DNA of 64,000 bases. It comes from Rugalucina vietnamica. Its lineage: Eukaryota; Mollusca; Bivalvia; Lucinida; Lucinidae. Position 1 is the first letter of the stretch. Each line of letters begins with the position of its first letter. Below the pieces are notes generated by a model, which was not told where the DNA came from, searched no databases, and saw nothing but the letters and a program-made list of their open reading frames with translations. The stretch is from the NCBI GenBank assembly GCA_964017185.1, contig OZ024873.1, forward strand, positions 50,826,760 through 50,890,759, read 5' to 3'. Below are positions 33,773-45,000 of this stretch, one piece after another. A program made the position numbers and the translations under genes.

Positions 33773-33972
33773 TGAGCCGCCTCGTGGGAAAACCAACAAT
33801 GTGGTTTCCGAAGCAGGCTAGAAGCTTGAAATTTTGGAGTTAAGTAGAAGAGGAATTGTACTATCCGAGTAGCGAAAACAAAGGCGCTGTTCAGCTTCGC
33901 AGTTACTGCGAAGCTGATCTGTGCCTTTGTTTTCGCCTATGCAGATTGTTGGTTTTCCCATGTGGCGGCTCA
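33773..33972. mobile_element. MITE family B copy 5
   Basis: TGAGCCGCCTCGTGGGAAAA ... hairpin ... CCCATGTGGCGGCTCA, with an internal deletion relative to the other copies. Confidence 0.9.
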
Positions 33973-34104
33973 TATAAAGAATATTTAACAAAGCGCACAT
34001 GTATTAATATTATATTATTATATTGTGTGCACAGTCAACATAATCTTTGTTTTATATGCTAAATATTACGAAATTCATTTCAGAATCCACTAAACATAAC
34101 TTTG

Positions 34105-34400
34105 TGTTACTGATCGTTCCAAGTCGATACTTCTGTGGTGGTTCTTTTTCTTTTATGTCTTGGTGTTTAAAATATTTTTGTGCTGTTGGCGCCTTATGTA
34201 TGTTTACATATTTTTAGTTAAGTTAAGGTAACTGAGTGGCCACCTATTGGGAAAATAGCTGCTCATTCGGCTTACGAAATGTTTTCATGGTATAAGTACC
34301 TGATTGTTAGTTTGGTTTTTTCCCACCTTGGTTTTTGGAGTGGGAGTCTTTTTCTGATTGCGCCTTTTCCTGATCTTTGCCTACTTGTACTTTTTTGAGT
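34105..34400 (+). repeat. Dispersed repeat R1, copy 2
   Basis: The partner of 7040-7332, lying just upstream of receptor B. Confidence 0.8.
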
Positions 34401-34470
34401 ATGAATTAAGACTATGACGTGCATTTATTACATATCTTTATAGGTTTTGTCCACGGTCTATAATTTAAAA

Positions 34471-34991
34471 ATGACGAACTTATCTCACTTTATTCCTCGG
34501 GATGGCTTTGACCTTCCAGTATACGGCCTTCATACAAGCCAGTTCTTTACCTTGCATATACCAGCTGTTGTTTGCATGGCAATTAGTTTGATTTGCGCCA
34601 TCGTGTCACTTGTGATGTCATTCCGACGTCATCATGGTCAATCATTCTTCTCGTGGACAACGTGTGATAGATTCATCATCCACGAAGCAGTCTTTGACGG
34701 GCCTTTGATCCTACCGAGGGCAGCAGATCATATGCAAATGTTAATCACAGAAGATCATGTGTATCCAAAAACGTTGTGTCACTTTTATGGTTTTATGACG
34801 GCATCGACTGCAGTGTCACAACACATTTTCGTGGGGATAATAGCAATAAACATATTTGCTATGATGTATTTTCATAAAAAACTGGAATTCGGTAAATATG
34901 ACTGGATACTTTTCCTCACGATTTATGGGCTGCCAGCCGCTGGTGGAATTGCTGCTTGGATCCTTGGAAGTATCGGGCCTAATGGCGCAAT
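34471..34991 (+). CDS. 7TM receptor-like B, exon 1 (TM1-TM4)
   Basis: ATG at 34471 (MTNLSHFIPRDGFDLPVYGL) chosen over an upstream non-ATG reading because it aligns with paralogue A. A likely 3' splice site CTTTATAG lies just 5', so a leader exon is probable. TM1 is HIPAVVCMAISLICAIVSLV. The next segment holds SFFSWTTCDRFIIHEAVFDG. TM3 begins with Cys (TLCHFYGF) and ends NIFAMMYFHKK. TM4 is followed by GSIGPNGA. Donor GCAAT|GTAAGAT, phase 2. It is a tandem duplicate of A with the same intron position. The ligand is unknown. Confidence 0.82.
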
Positions 34992-36087
34992 GTAAGATTT
35001 TTTTATACTTCTATAATAAAGAATAACCCTGTTTGTATAATCAATATTTAATTGTTGTTTTGGCTATTTTCAACGTTATAAAAGCACTGATTCCTGGCCA
35101 TTGCTTACTTTCTGCATTTCGTTGTATTTAGAAATAACAACTTGTATTCAATTGTTTTTTTTTTATATATTAATAAAATATTACCCTTTATAACTGCTGC
35201 TTAAATTTAGGAAAACCCTTTTTGATATATTTATTTATCTTAACATTCAAAGTATGAGTGAATATTTTATCTTTGCTTAATAGCTCAGAAAATATTTATT
35301 TTAGTTCATGTGTAGCGTAGTTGTGAGGGCAGTACCCAAAGGAGGACCTCAGATGGCCCAACACAGATATCAAAGTCTTGTAACGAACTACATATTTAAT
35401 TACTTAAATCATTCCAACAATAAAGTAAAATAATGTAATCGTATCTATAGTGGTAACATCAAAATCAAAATCTAAATCTTAAAGTCTCAAATCTAACTTC
35501 TCCCACGGAGACATCATCTTATATACTCTCTGGCCAAGCGCCCTCTATGCTATCAAGGCGCCATCTACTTACGTCATGGCTAGCCAATCAAAATAAAGGT
35601 CAGTCACTCAGCGCCATCTATATACGTAATGTACTAAAGATATAAACCAATCACACGGCAGCTGAATGACGCAGTAGTTAACATTTGCTAAATATCACAA
35701 AGTTGGCGGAGCTGCCAAAATGCACAGATGTTCTTAGTTTCGATGCCAAAAATGTAACCTTTATTTATATCGCTTACTTCATTTGTTCCCCTGGTATTTG
35801 GAGGTGTTAACAAGTTGTTTATCAATTGAAATGTCAAATACCAGGTGCCTAAATGTCAGTCATGTTCTACAAGTTTCATAATCTAAATCGAAATGTCAAA
35901 AGATATTGCACTAAACATGTGACTGATTATGCAACTATGTACTCTTGTAGATGATACAAGGTACAAAATATACATGTAGCTAATTAAGCTCATTATTAAT
36001 TAACCCAATTAACTGCTTAATTAGCAGAGGTCGGTATTGACTATGTTATACATGTAACAAACAATACCATCAAATTCTCTATTTCAG
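34992..36087 (+). other. Intron of receptor B
   Basis: A GT-AG intron of 1096 bp against 303 bp in paralogue A. No coding potential and no recognised repeat ends. A large insertion here since the duplication is plausible (35320-35820 differs in texture). Confidence 0.6.
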
Positions 36088-36502
36088 CTGCCTTTTCGAT
36101 GGTGTTAAAGGACGCAGGATATTTAGCCTCTTTTATACGGTGCCGCTACTTGTAATATTGACTGCTAACACCATACTGTATTTGCTGACATGGTTCAGAA
36201 TAAAATCCGAAATCAGGAAGATCGGTTCAACACTAGGTCAAGATCCTCCTAGCAGGAAAGCAGCACGCCATGCGGCCAAATCTATGTCACTGCTGGTTGC
36301 AGCTTTTCTAATACAATGGTGGTCTCCTGGTCTATATGGAGGATTAGAGTTGTTTGGAAGAGGGCCTGGCGCGTTACTGCATACTTGTGGAATATTTGGC
36401 AATTGTGGTGGTGCACTAAATCTTGGTGTTTATGCCCTGATAAACAGGAAAAGATTGGCGAATAGTCACCATAATAACACACAAAATGTGAGTCGAGAGT
36501 GA
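36088..36502 (+). CDS. 7TM receptor-like B, exon 2 (ECL2-TM7)
   Basis: Acceptor TCTATTTCAG|C completes the Ile codon and reads CLFDGVKGRRIFSLFY, TM5, RIKSEIRKIGSTLGQDPPS (basic ICL3), TM6 SLLVAAFLIQWWSPG, TM7 GNCGGALNLGVYALINRKR and a short polar tail to TGA. Exons 1+2 give 936 bp and a 311-residue protein in frame. Confidence 0.83.
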
Positions 36503-37530
36503 CTTAAGCAAAGAAGGCACGATGCAGAAGAAATTTATATTAAGAATATTTTATTGCATAGTCGACAAATGGATTGGACGCCAACCAAGTTTTTGGTTTT
36601 CAAAATGATACAGTTATACGTTGTTATACCGAAATACTACATTTATAGTCTGATTTCTTACACCCAGCTGTGTTAACTCTGACATCAACATACAGTTGTT
36701 GATCGGACTGCTGCAAAGGAGATTCTAGATGATCTATTATGCCAAACACGAAAAAAGGTCTGAAATGGAGAAATCATTACAGGTTTAAATTTTTACATTT
36801 TATTTAGAGAAAACAAAATTCATAGACGGCGGCCATCTTAAAACATAACGACCGTCTTGATTTTTTTATCCAGAAAATATATTAAAATTTAGTTTTCATG
36901 TGTCTTCAAGATTACATACATGTTGGTACAAATACGGCAAAAATAGGCCAAATATGTCCGGTTTAAAAATAAACATACGGCGGCCATCTTGAAAATTGTA
37001 GGCCATCTTCATTTTTAAATGCACATATTATGATAAAATTTAGTTTTATGTGTCTTAAAACATATACGGTCAATGCCAAGTATGACAGGTTTTTGGATAA
37101 AACGCTTCATGTTTTCCATATACGGCAATAAAAATGGCGACCATCTCGTAATTAAAAAACGTGTCGACTCGACACCAAGAACTATAATCGCAAGAGGAGT
37201 CTTTTTGTCCACTTTTAGATATCACATCACCGACCCTTTAAAATGGCGACTCGTGTCACAGCATTACGTCTTGTCGGGGTTTGAGTTTTGGCGCAACGTG
37301 TGTACAAGGGGCTGTAATCCTTCTGTTGCACTTTCACATAGTCTATTTATTTGTCTCCCTGTTTGTCTAAGCTGCATTTCTTTTCCCTGTCGCGTAGATA
37401 TTGTGTTCATATGCAATAATCGTGAGCTTGATTCGTGTTTGAAAAGCTTAGCAATCCATTTTATTGGGAACAAGTCATATTTGTTTGAAGGTTGTACCAG
37501 GGAAAAAGCTTGGGTCGGCTGTGGAACAAA
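36503..37530. other. Intergenic with diverged GGCGGCCATCTT repeats
   Basis: Words like CGGCGGCCATCTTGAAAA and AAAATTTAGTTTT(C)ATGTGTCTT recur at about 36830-37140 with a spacing near 120-130 bp, a decayed tandem repeat. No gene seen. Confidence 0.5.
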
Positions 37531-37534
37531 GCAT

Positions 37535-37870
37535 ATCAATGTTATACAGCTCCGTCTCGCAAAATAAATTGACCCCGTCACCTGCATTACATCGATCAAT
37601 GCTGGATGGCTATTAATCTACTTCTACATTTTATATACACATTCATGTGTGTTAAACTGGCGTTTAGTTTTTATAGATCATGAGCAGTCCGATTTGACAG
37701 GAAGCTGTCTTCCGCGTGTACCAAAATTCTGGCAGATTTAAAGTCAAGTTTTCAAGTTTCGGTGATTGATATTATGTAAGGACTGCGAATATTGCCACTT
37801 TCTGACCTGAATGATATTCATTGACATCTATTTTAGATACCTTAAAACGTACACTGCATTCGCAATATAT
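37535..37870 (+). repeat. Inverted duplication, left arm
   Basis: Pairs with the reverse complement of 38610-38960. Shared blocks in order: TACAGCTCCGTCTC, GTCACCTGCATT, ATTCATGTGTGTTAAA, GCAGTCCGATT, AAAATTCTGGCAGATTTAAAG, TATTATGTAAG. Similar along about 335 bp. Confidence 0.85.
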
Positions 37871-38102
37871 TTAAAGTTCTGAAATGGTGATAAAAGTTAA
37901 ATATGCGCTATTCCCTTCATTACAGATATGTTTCAAGGAATCAAGGCTGTCGTCTTACTGTCCATTTCCATCTTTCTGTGCTCTCCTACGCTTAATATTT
38001 GATTCGTTGGAAGTTTCTCTGGGTTGATTACTTATATACGTTGCCAGTCACAATATTCCAATCAATTGTATTCAAGTACCGTCAAATGACTTTAATAAAT
38101 GT

Positions 38103-38370
38103 ATCATTACGCAATATACAGAGATTTTTAAAGTTGTCAAAAATGAAAATTTTCAATAGAAAAATTCTGATATTTTTCTTATTTTTGCTCAAAACAAAGA
38201 TTGTGTGTACATGTTAGAACCGCCTCGGTAAGGCGGTTCTAACGAGTACCCACAATCTATGTTTTGGAGCAAAAATAAGAAAAATAGGTATACCCCTGCA
38301 TACCCCAGTTTTGCTGTATAAAAGTGAGGTTCAAGGGGGTATACATTACACGGACATGTTTTCATGATGA
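38103..38370. mobile_element. MITE family A, reverse, in the inverted-duplication spacer
   Basis: Left end TCATTACGCAATATACAG (a short deletion inside the TIR), complete central palindrome, right end CACGGACATGTTTTCATGAT. Confidence 0.88.
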
Positions 38371-38609
38371 TGTTTAAGAATGCGATTTCATAGCTTAAAA
38401 CATTGTCATAGGCAGGTATATGCGTTGCATGAGACATAATTCTATCGAAACTCTCTTAAAATAATCATGTTAATGCTATTCTCGGACGCAAACTTATAAA
38501 ACTTGATAAACTTGCAGACTATTCATGTGCTGAAAACATGCATTTGCAAGGTAGCATTATAGAAGGCAGTGGGTACAATAAAATTTCATTTCTACTACTG
38601 TACTTTTGC

Positions 38610-38960
38610 GAATGAGGTGTAAGTTTTAAGATGCCATTGAATTACATTAAAGTTAGAAAGTAGCAATATTCACAGTACTTACATAATACCAATCGCCGAT
38701 ACATGAAAACTTTACTTTAAATCTGCCAGAATTTTGATACATGCCGAAGGCAGCTTCCTGTCCAATCGGACTGCTCTTTATCAATATAAACTAAATACTA
38801 ATTTAACACACATGAATGTATAAACAAAATATAGAAGTTTCATTGAGGCCAGATTAACAACCATCCAACAATGATCGATACAATGCAGGTGACAGGTTCA
38901 ATGTATTTTGCGACATTACAGGGGTATGTTATTTTTGAGACGGAGCTGTATACCTGGATT
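38610..38960 (-). repeat. Inverted duplication, right arm
   Basis: Counterpart of 37535-37870, separated by about 740 bp that includes a family A MITE. Arms are roughly 80% alike by eye, so old. Confidence 0.85.
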
Positions 38961-40053
38961 GTGTACAATCACGTCATGTGAAAGAAACCATGATTACTAT
39001 TTATTTTACTGGATGTAATGAACAAGTTGTTAATAGCAGAGGGTGTCACATGTTCTTTAAGGTTCAGAACATGACGTCATAGTTAAGACCTCAACTCGTT
39101 AAGTAAATGCCGACTACATAAGCAAATACACTTTTATTTTTTGTTGATAAAATGTGAGAATCCTTTGCATTAAGGATTCTATAATTTTATCAACAAAAAT
39201 AATTGTAAATTGTAATATTTATGTTTGAAATTTAAAAAAAAATGAAGTGGGGCATAAAGTTGTACAATCTGAACACATCCTATCATCCTTACCATTGGGA
39301 CATGTGCTCCATAATTTTCTGATGAAAGAATAAAAGCACTAAGAACCGACATATTCTCGGCTGTATACCGCAAATAAAACAAGCAGACCGTTGAATTTTC
39401 CATTAATTTGGTTAAAGGATACAAAGTTTGAATTCCGCTAAATGAAGACGACACTGTTGTAAGTCAACTTATTCTTACGTAAATAAAATATCATATTCAT
39501 ATACAGTATTATTTTATTATCTATGTTTCTCATTTTCACCATCTCATATAGCCCAACCGATGTATCAGGCGTGACAATGCGAATACCCGAGACCCGCCCA
39601 TGGCATTGTTCATCTCGTCGCAGTACACCTCCTCCATGATAAAGACGGGGTACGATTGGTCATGGATTTATAAATTTTATATTTTCAAACTCGAGAAGTC
39701 AGTCGGTCAACAAAATGTTTCTTGCCCGTCAAACATAGCTTTGTCTGACCAGTATCTTGGCAGTATAGTTCATACCCAGCTGATAAAGTTCTACATTAAT
39801 CATACTGGTGGTTGAAACTGAACGAGGCGATTAATTGCGGTACTCATATTTCGCATTTCTTCCCATTAGAACCAATGACCATTTTGTCATCACGGTAAGT
39901 TGTGTCATGCTATGACAAGGATGCTATTAAAATTGTCAGGTTATATTTCGGTTTCATTCCTTACATCGAGCAGTTTCTGCTTAACATTCAAACGAAACAT
40001 CACTTGCAAAAAAGGACATTTTTGAAACACAGCGGTGTTAACAACTTTTCAAA
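38961..40053. other. Intergenic, upstream of the fibrinogen-domain gene
   Basis: No gene recognised. A hairpin lies at about 39134-39205: TTTTGTTGATAAAAT pairs with ATTTTATCAACAAAA, and AGAATCCT with AGGATTCT inside it. Confidence 0.55.
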
Positions 40054-40644
40054 ATGTTGGCATGTCTGAGCTTCGCGCTGATTGTAGCCATAGTATCTGT
40101 TCCTGCGAATGGACAGCAAGACGGAACTGAGCCCGATCAGTGTTTGGCGAAGCAATTTGAAGAACTTAAGAAGCAAAACAGAAAGGATATGGTATACGTT
40201 TACTCTGCGTTGAAATCCATTGACAAGACATTAGGCGCAATGAAACGATATATGATCGACGTAAATGGAAAGGACGGTCAGCGTTCTATTGACAATCTCC
40301 TTGCTGCTCATGACGCGATTGACGAAGAAAACGAAGACTCGCCGAGATATCGCAGAGGTGTCCATGACGTCGGGGACGTTTTCGTTCTTTTACACGATAA
40401 GGCGATCGAAACATCGGCTGACGTCAAGAAACTGCTAGAAAATACTGACGACGTCGAAACATCGTTGAACTCGGTGTCGAGTACATGTGGGCGACTTCCG
40501 CTCGTTCTTGATGAGCTGGAAGAAATTAAGGCGAACCAGGAGTTTTATAAGAGGCCGAAGTCCTGTGAGGAATTGCTGGAAACTGGGAACAAAATGTCCG
40601 GACCTTACATGGTTTACCCAGACTCACATTCGCAAGGATTTGAG
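40054..40644 (+). CDS. Fibrinogen-related protein, exon 1: signal peptide, helical region, start of FReD
   Basis: The ATG at 40054 follows an AT-rich leader. Signal peptide MLACLSFALIVAIVSVPANG. Residues ~25-180 are charged and heptad-like (KQFEELKKQNRKDMVYVYSAL; LDELEEIKANQEFYK), suited to coiled-coil oligomerisation, with a dibasic RYRRG site near residue 104. The fibrinogen domain opens KSCEELLETGNKMSGPYMVYP and splices at TTTGAG|GTAGGT, phase 0. Exons 1-3 give 385 residues. Such secreted fibrinogen-domain lectins (ficolin/tachylectin/FREP-like) bind acetylated sugars in invertebrate innate immunity; the ligand here is not known. Confidence 0.92.
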
Positions 40645-41334
40645 GTAGGTTTATATATATCATCGGTATTTTATTTTGAGTTGAGTTTGTAGTTTAGAGT
40701 CCCAGTCAACAGCTCAAGCTGGTCATGTCTGGACGTTGCCTTCCGGCATTTGGACCTCTACCCAACATGGGACCTCTACCCAACATTAGGGTGTCATGAC
40801 ACCCAAAAGTTGCATATAAAAATAACCACCAAAGTAATATAAGTATAGTAAACTTACCTTTGAAGTAAGTGCACCAAGACCTAAAGATTTGAGATTGTAG
40901 TTTTAAAATATACAGTCCTCGTGAATAGCAAGAACTTTGACTTCATTTTTTCAACAAATCACAGCTAATATAAAAGCCTACAGAGGCAACTACTAAGTAA
41001 AGCCACATCCGTTAACCAATAGTGCACAGTCCTCTTTGCATTTATGTGCAAAGTCACAATCCGTCTATGTGCCCTGACTTCCCGTGGGCTAGACAATCCT
41101 GAGGCTTAAATGAAAACGTCGCCAAATGGTTTCAAAAGACATAATAAGACATTTAAATGCATTAAAGGCGATACATAAGCTACGCACACGTATTTCTACA
41201 CCAAAGTAGATAAACGAATGACGTTAGGAATACCACTGGTGAAAGAAAAGTTTGCTTTCAAACTATCCGCATTTTTATCAAGTTCTGTCGTTCATGTCGT
41301 TTATTCTATTAGAATATGCTTTTTATATTCGCAG
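40645..41334 (+). other. Intron 1 of the fibrinogen-domain gene
   Basis: GT-AG intron, phase 0, holding a family L SINE fragment (40702-40840, minus). The ORF continuing before 41335 is intron read-through. Confidence 0.85.
40702..40840 (-). mobile_element. Long SINE-like repeat (family L), fragment
   Basis: CATGTCTGGACGTTGCC, GACCTCTACCCAACA (duplicated in tandem) and GGTGTCATGACACCC, in reverse orientation. Confidence 0.7.
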
Positions 41335-41577
41335 GTGTACTGCGACCAAGATACGGAAGGTGGTGGCTGGACCGTTTTCCAGCGGAGGCAAGACGGCTCG
41401 GTGGACTTTTACCGTAACTGGAAAGACTACGAGCGGGGATTCGGCGATCCGGACTGGGAGTTCTGGCTCGGTAACTATGCACTGAGCAAGCTGACCGGAT
41501 CCTGCTGCAATGAACTCCGAGTCGATATGACCGACTTTGAAGGGGAAAAGGTGTATGCGCACTACAGTAACTTCAAG
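41335..41577 (+). CDS. Fibrinogen-related protein, exon 2
   Basis: Acceptor TATTCGCAG|GTG, donor TTCAAG|GTAACG, 81 codons, phase 0. It encodes VYCDQDTEGGGWTVFQRRQD, then GSVDFYRNWKDYERGFGD, WEFWLG and CCNELRVDMTDFEG, the standard FReD core (YCD...GGGWTVxQRRxDGSxxFxRxWxxYxxGFGxxxxEFWLG). All motif residues are present. Confidence 0.95.
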
Positions 41578-41785
41578 GTAACGAGCTAGATAGCTTCAAT
41601 TAGAACCGAACAAATTCTTGTCATTTAATGGTAACGCTATAGGACCCTGAACTTATGGGACGATTTTTTCGAGCAAACATGGCGGACAATCTAATGTTGT
41701 TTGGATATATCTGTTCTGCGGTTATGACATCTTAAAGTAACGTTGTCTTTTTATTATTTCTGCCTCTATGTTTAGTTGCAACCCG

Positions 41786-41973
41786 TGTGGGGAATGAATT
41801 TGCGTAGTGGTAAAGCATCGCCCCTCCGAATCGAGAGGTTCTGGGTTCGTTCCCCTCTGGCGGCAATGTGTTGTGTCCATGAACAAAGCAAACTTGCTCC
41901 CCAGAGTACTGGTTAATATCCAGGAAGCGATGGCACCATCTTGACGTGACTGTTCACTTTGACGTTTGTTAGC
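41786..41973 (+). mobile_element. tRNA-derived short SINE in intron 2
   Basis: A box-like TTGCGTAGTGGTAAAGC, B box GGTTCTGGGTTCGTTCC, body CCAGAGTACTGGTTAATATCC. Related to 25916 and 44229; tail decayed. Confidence 0.75.
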
Positions 41974-42178
41974 CAAATGATGAGTACTAGCAACCTTTGT
42001 TTTGTTTGATGTTCACCGGGTGGCTACCTCTGTCAGTCACCTTTCTGTTAAAAAAACACTTAAAAGTGTGTTGTTTTGTATTGTCATTTCTTTCATGCAT
42101 AGTATCTGGGTTTGGATTCTAAATTCTCTCTTCTAAGTTATCGAATAGATTCATGGACCCTCTATCCTTACATTCCAG

Positions 42179-42502
42179 GTCGGGTCGAAGGACTCGAACT
42201 ACGTGTTGACAGTATCTGGCTACAACGGGACGGCCGGAGATGATTTATGCGAGCACAACGGGATGCAGTTCTCGACGAAAGACGCGGATCATGACATCTA
42301 CTCGGAGTCCTGCGCGGAGCACTTCAAGGCGGGATGGTGGTACTCCAACTGCCATAATGCCAACCTGAATGGCCTTTACCATCACGGAGCCCATGAGTCC
42401 TATGCCGATGGTGTCAACTGGCACTCGTTCAAGGGCTACAACTACTCGGTGAAGTTTGTGGAAATGAAATTCCGTAAACGAAAAAATCAGAATCTGGGAT
42501 AA
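42179..42502 (+). CDS. Fibrinogen-related protein, exon 3: end of FReD
   Basis: Acceptor ACATTCCAG|GTC. It reads VGSKDSNYVLTVSGYNGTAG, then MQFSTKDADHDIYSESCA (calcium-binding loop type), FKAGWWYSNCHNANLNGLYH (the GWWYxxCHxxNLNGxY signature and acetyl-binding Cys pair) and VKFVEMKFRKRKN. It ends in TAA at 42500-42502. A poly(A) signal AATAAA lies only 14 bp past the stop (42516), with another AATAAA near 42885. Confidence 0.95.
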   Translation, partial: VGSKDSNYVLTVSGYNGTAGDDLCEHNGMQFSTKDADHDIYSESCAEHFKAGWWYSNCHNANLNGLYHHGAHESYADGVNWHSFKGYNYSVKFVEMKFRKRKNQNLG

Positions 42503-42540
42503 TAGCCGTTCGCAGAATAAAAAACTGCATTTGTAAAACA

Positions 42541-43612
42541 ACTTAATTGACTTATAAATTGTCTACATTGTGACTTTAAGATAGTGGAACGCAATATGCC
42601 ATAACTAAAATAATGCGCACGCAGAAATTAAATATCCAGCATTTAACGACTCGGGATATCTCAAAGTAATGAATGAATTTGTGTTAATCATTTAACTTGA
42701 AGCCGAAGCATATATTTGACATTTGGTAGTCTGAATTGATTTGGTCACATGTGATCTACAATTTGAGTAAATATTTTTCAGAAATACATATGTGTATAAC
42801 CGTGTATCTTTCTCAGACCATGATTGAATCCATGCTTTGTTTTTTTCTGTATCCATTCACGTTCAGTTCTTTGCTTGGAATAAATAATAAATATCATAGT
42901 GTTTCGTTCTGACGCGGACTATGACACCTACTCTGAGCATATCAGGGCCATATCGCGGTTTTATGCCTCTTCAGTTACACTTAAGATTTGACAAAATGGA
43001 GCCAAAGTGAAGCAAAACTGTATTTTTGCAACTTTCAACAGGACAGTCGATACAAAGACTAGTATTATCCAAACAGGGCCATATATATATAACGTTGTTA
43101 GAAAATGAATCTTAACCGATAATGAATTTCTGATTTCTCAGAATACCCTCTCTTATCTCAAAGGACCAAAAGGAAAATAAAAATCTTCAATATGGATGAT
43201 GTACGTGGAGACTTTTTACGGCAGCCACACGGTACAACACCAGCTGCAGTAATAGCAAATGAAAATAAAACTGAGATCCTTTAAGAGCAGTGAGCATATA
43301 AAACTGTTATAAAGAATGTACAGGGTATGTCTGGTCTCTGTTCCCTATTCCAAGAGGAATTTCTGAACAGAAATAACGAAGTCACGATTTATCACAAGAC
43401 AAAGGCTTACACATCTTCAGCTGAGATGACATGTGCTTTAGCTTACTTTTATACGGTACTGACTAATTTACCATATACATGTATAATAAAACCATTACTG
43501 TAGCTTAAACCCAGACACGGTGTAAGTCTTCATATTGTTTTCCTCTTTAATTGCGCAACACATCGTACAATCGATTCAAGCCCATCAATGAATTCACGTT
43601 TTATTATTATTA

Positions 43613-43659
<47 letters not shown>

Positions 43660-44219
43660 TTCCGCTAGTCTGTCTTCTTCATGCCGCTTTATTTATAGGG
43701 AAAGTTATCCGGGTTGTCACATATTGCTATTGTATACGGTCAAAAAAAATAACACGTATCAAACCATTTCTGGAACCGCCATTGAGTCTGAGACTTGAAA
43801 CAACAATGCTAATAAAAAGAGCAGAAAAGCTATTTTTAATTTGTTTGGGCGTTTATGGATATCTGCGTATTTAACATTACCTAACCATTACTCCGTACAT
43901 ATACCTAATAATAATCTGACAATAGCCTTCTAAAATTAAATGTCAACGGTATTAAAGTGTATGCCTCAAGTACGCAGGAATTAAGACGGACCTCCAAGAG
44001 CTTTGCTGATACCGTATTTACAGGGCGTGTATCGTTAATATCTCAGATAGCGTATAATAGAAAATTATGAAAGATATAATTTGTCATGTGTCAAACTAGA
44101 TCCTGAAACAAGAAACTTCTCTGTATTGTAACGCCTATAATAATTTTATAATGACGAAATAAAAGAATTAGTAAATAAATATTCTCCCAAATTTTATACA
44201 TAACAGATTTCGACTATTT
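42541..44219. other. Intergenic, mostly unrecognised
   Basis: Contains a family E fragment (about 43190-43290, minus) and an (ATT)n microsatellite (43603-43657). Near 42900 a short echo of the upstream exon 3 appears (GACGCGGACTATGACACCTACTC against GACGCGGATCATGACATCTACTC), possibly a remnant of a duplicated FReD exon. Confidence 0.5.
43603..43657. repeat. (ATT)n microsatellite
   Basis: About 17 ATT units with one early interruption. Confidence 0.95.
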
Positions 44220-44228
44220 ACTAGCGCA

Positions 44229-44383
44229 CCAAGTGGATCGCAGTGGCCTGGTGGTAGGAGAGCATCGAATAGTCGAGAGGCGCCACACTCTCCATGGTAC
44301 TAGTTAAAACACAGGAAGCAGTGACTTCGTCTCGACATGACTGGAAAATTGTTGACTGGAACGTTAAATCTCAATACAAACAA
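44229..44383 (+). mobile_element. tRNA-derived short SINE, complete, with 9-bp target duplication
   Basis: Flanked by the perfect direct repeat ACTAGCGCA (44220-44228 and 44384-44392). Head AGTGGCCTGGTGGTAGG (A box), decayed B box, body TACTAGTTAAAACACAGG, 3' end GTTGACTGGAACGTTAAATC and a CAAACAAA tail. The target duplication is direct evidence of retroposition and sets exact borders. Confidence 0.9.
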
Positions 44384-44392
44384 ACTAGCGCA

Positions 44393-45000
44393 TCAGTAAT
44401 CATGGAAAATATCAGCTCCACTTAGTTCTATTTTTGTATTAATAAAACGGGTAGCCAAGCCAAGGGTCTACAGATGATTATGAAAATTCGTGCAACAAAA
44501 TGTACCCCACCTTTGTGAGAGAAAAAAAATATAAGCAATGATTCTTTTAAACCATAATTATCCTGAAAGGGACATAAAATCGTGAAACAGAGCCAACCAC
44601 AACAGATTCTCCGCATTGGACCGGATAGTCAGTAATAAACTAAATATTTTAGAGTCCCAAACTCACCCCTGTTTCTAAAATATCGACCTTTTCTCTTACT
44701 AAAGCAGACAATTATATCCATATGCACTAATGTCCACGACCCCGCCCATCAGGACTGCGATAAATAGATGCGGCTGCTTGGTGTGCTCCCATGCAGAGCT
44801 GCTCACCATACACATAAGCTTCGGTTGTGTTCTTGAATGATGCGTACTGCAGCACATTGAGATGTTATAATATACCAGCTTCTGTTGTGGGATGGGTGTA
44901 AGGAGGCCGATTGAGAATTCAATTTCATAGACATTTTAACCTGATATTTATCAGAATATAAGCATAGTTAATTTATGCAAACTAACTTGCCCATTCCGCC
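44393..45000. other. Intergenic, nothing recognised
   Basis: A short piece near 44740-44800 (CGCCCATCAGGACTGCG ... GGCTGCTTGGTG) resembles the 5' part of family L. No gene. Confidence 0.4.

Noticed and set aside
37264-37599. 111-codon minus-strand frame overlapping a 164-codon plus-strand frame
   Set aside because: No signal, domain or splice context recognised, and it overlaps the inverted duplication; possibly repeat-derived but not callable.
41786-41860. A tRNA gene in the lectin intron
   Set aside because: Same reasoning: a SINE head followed by the SINE body.
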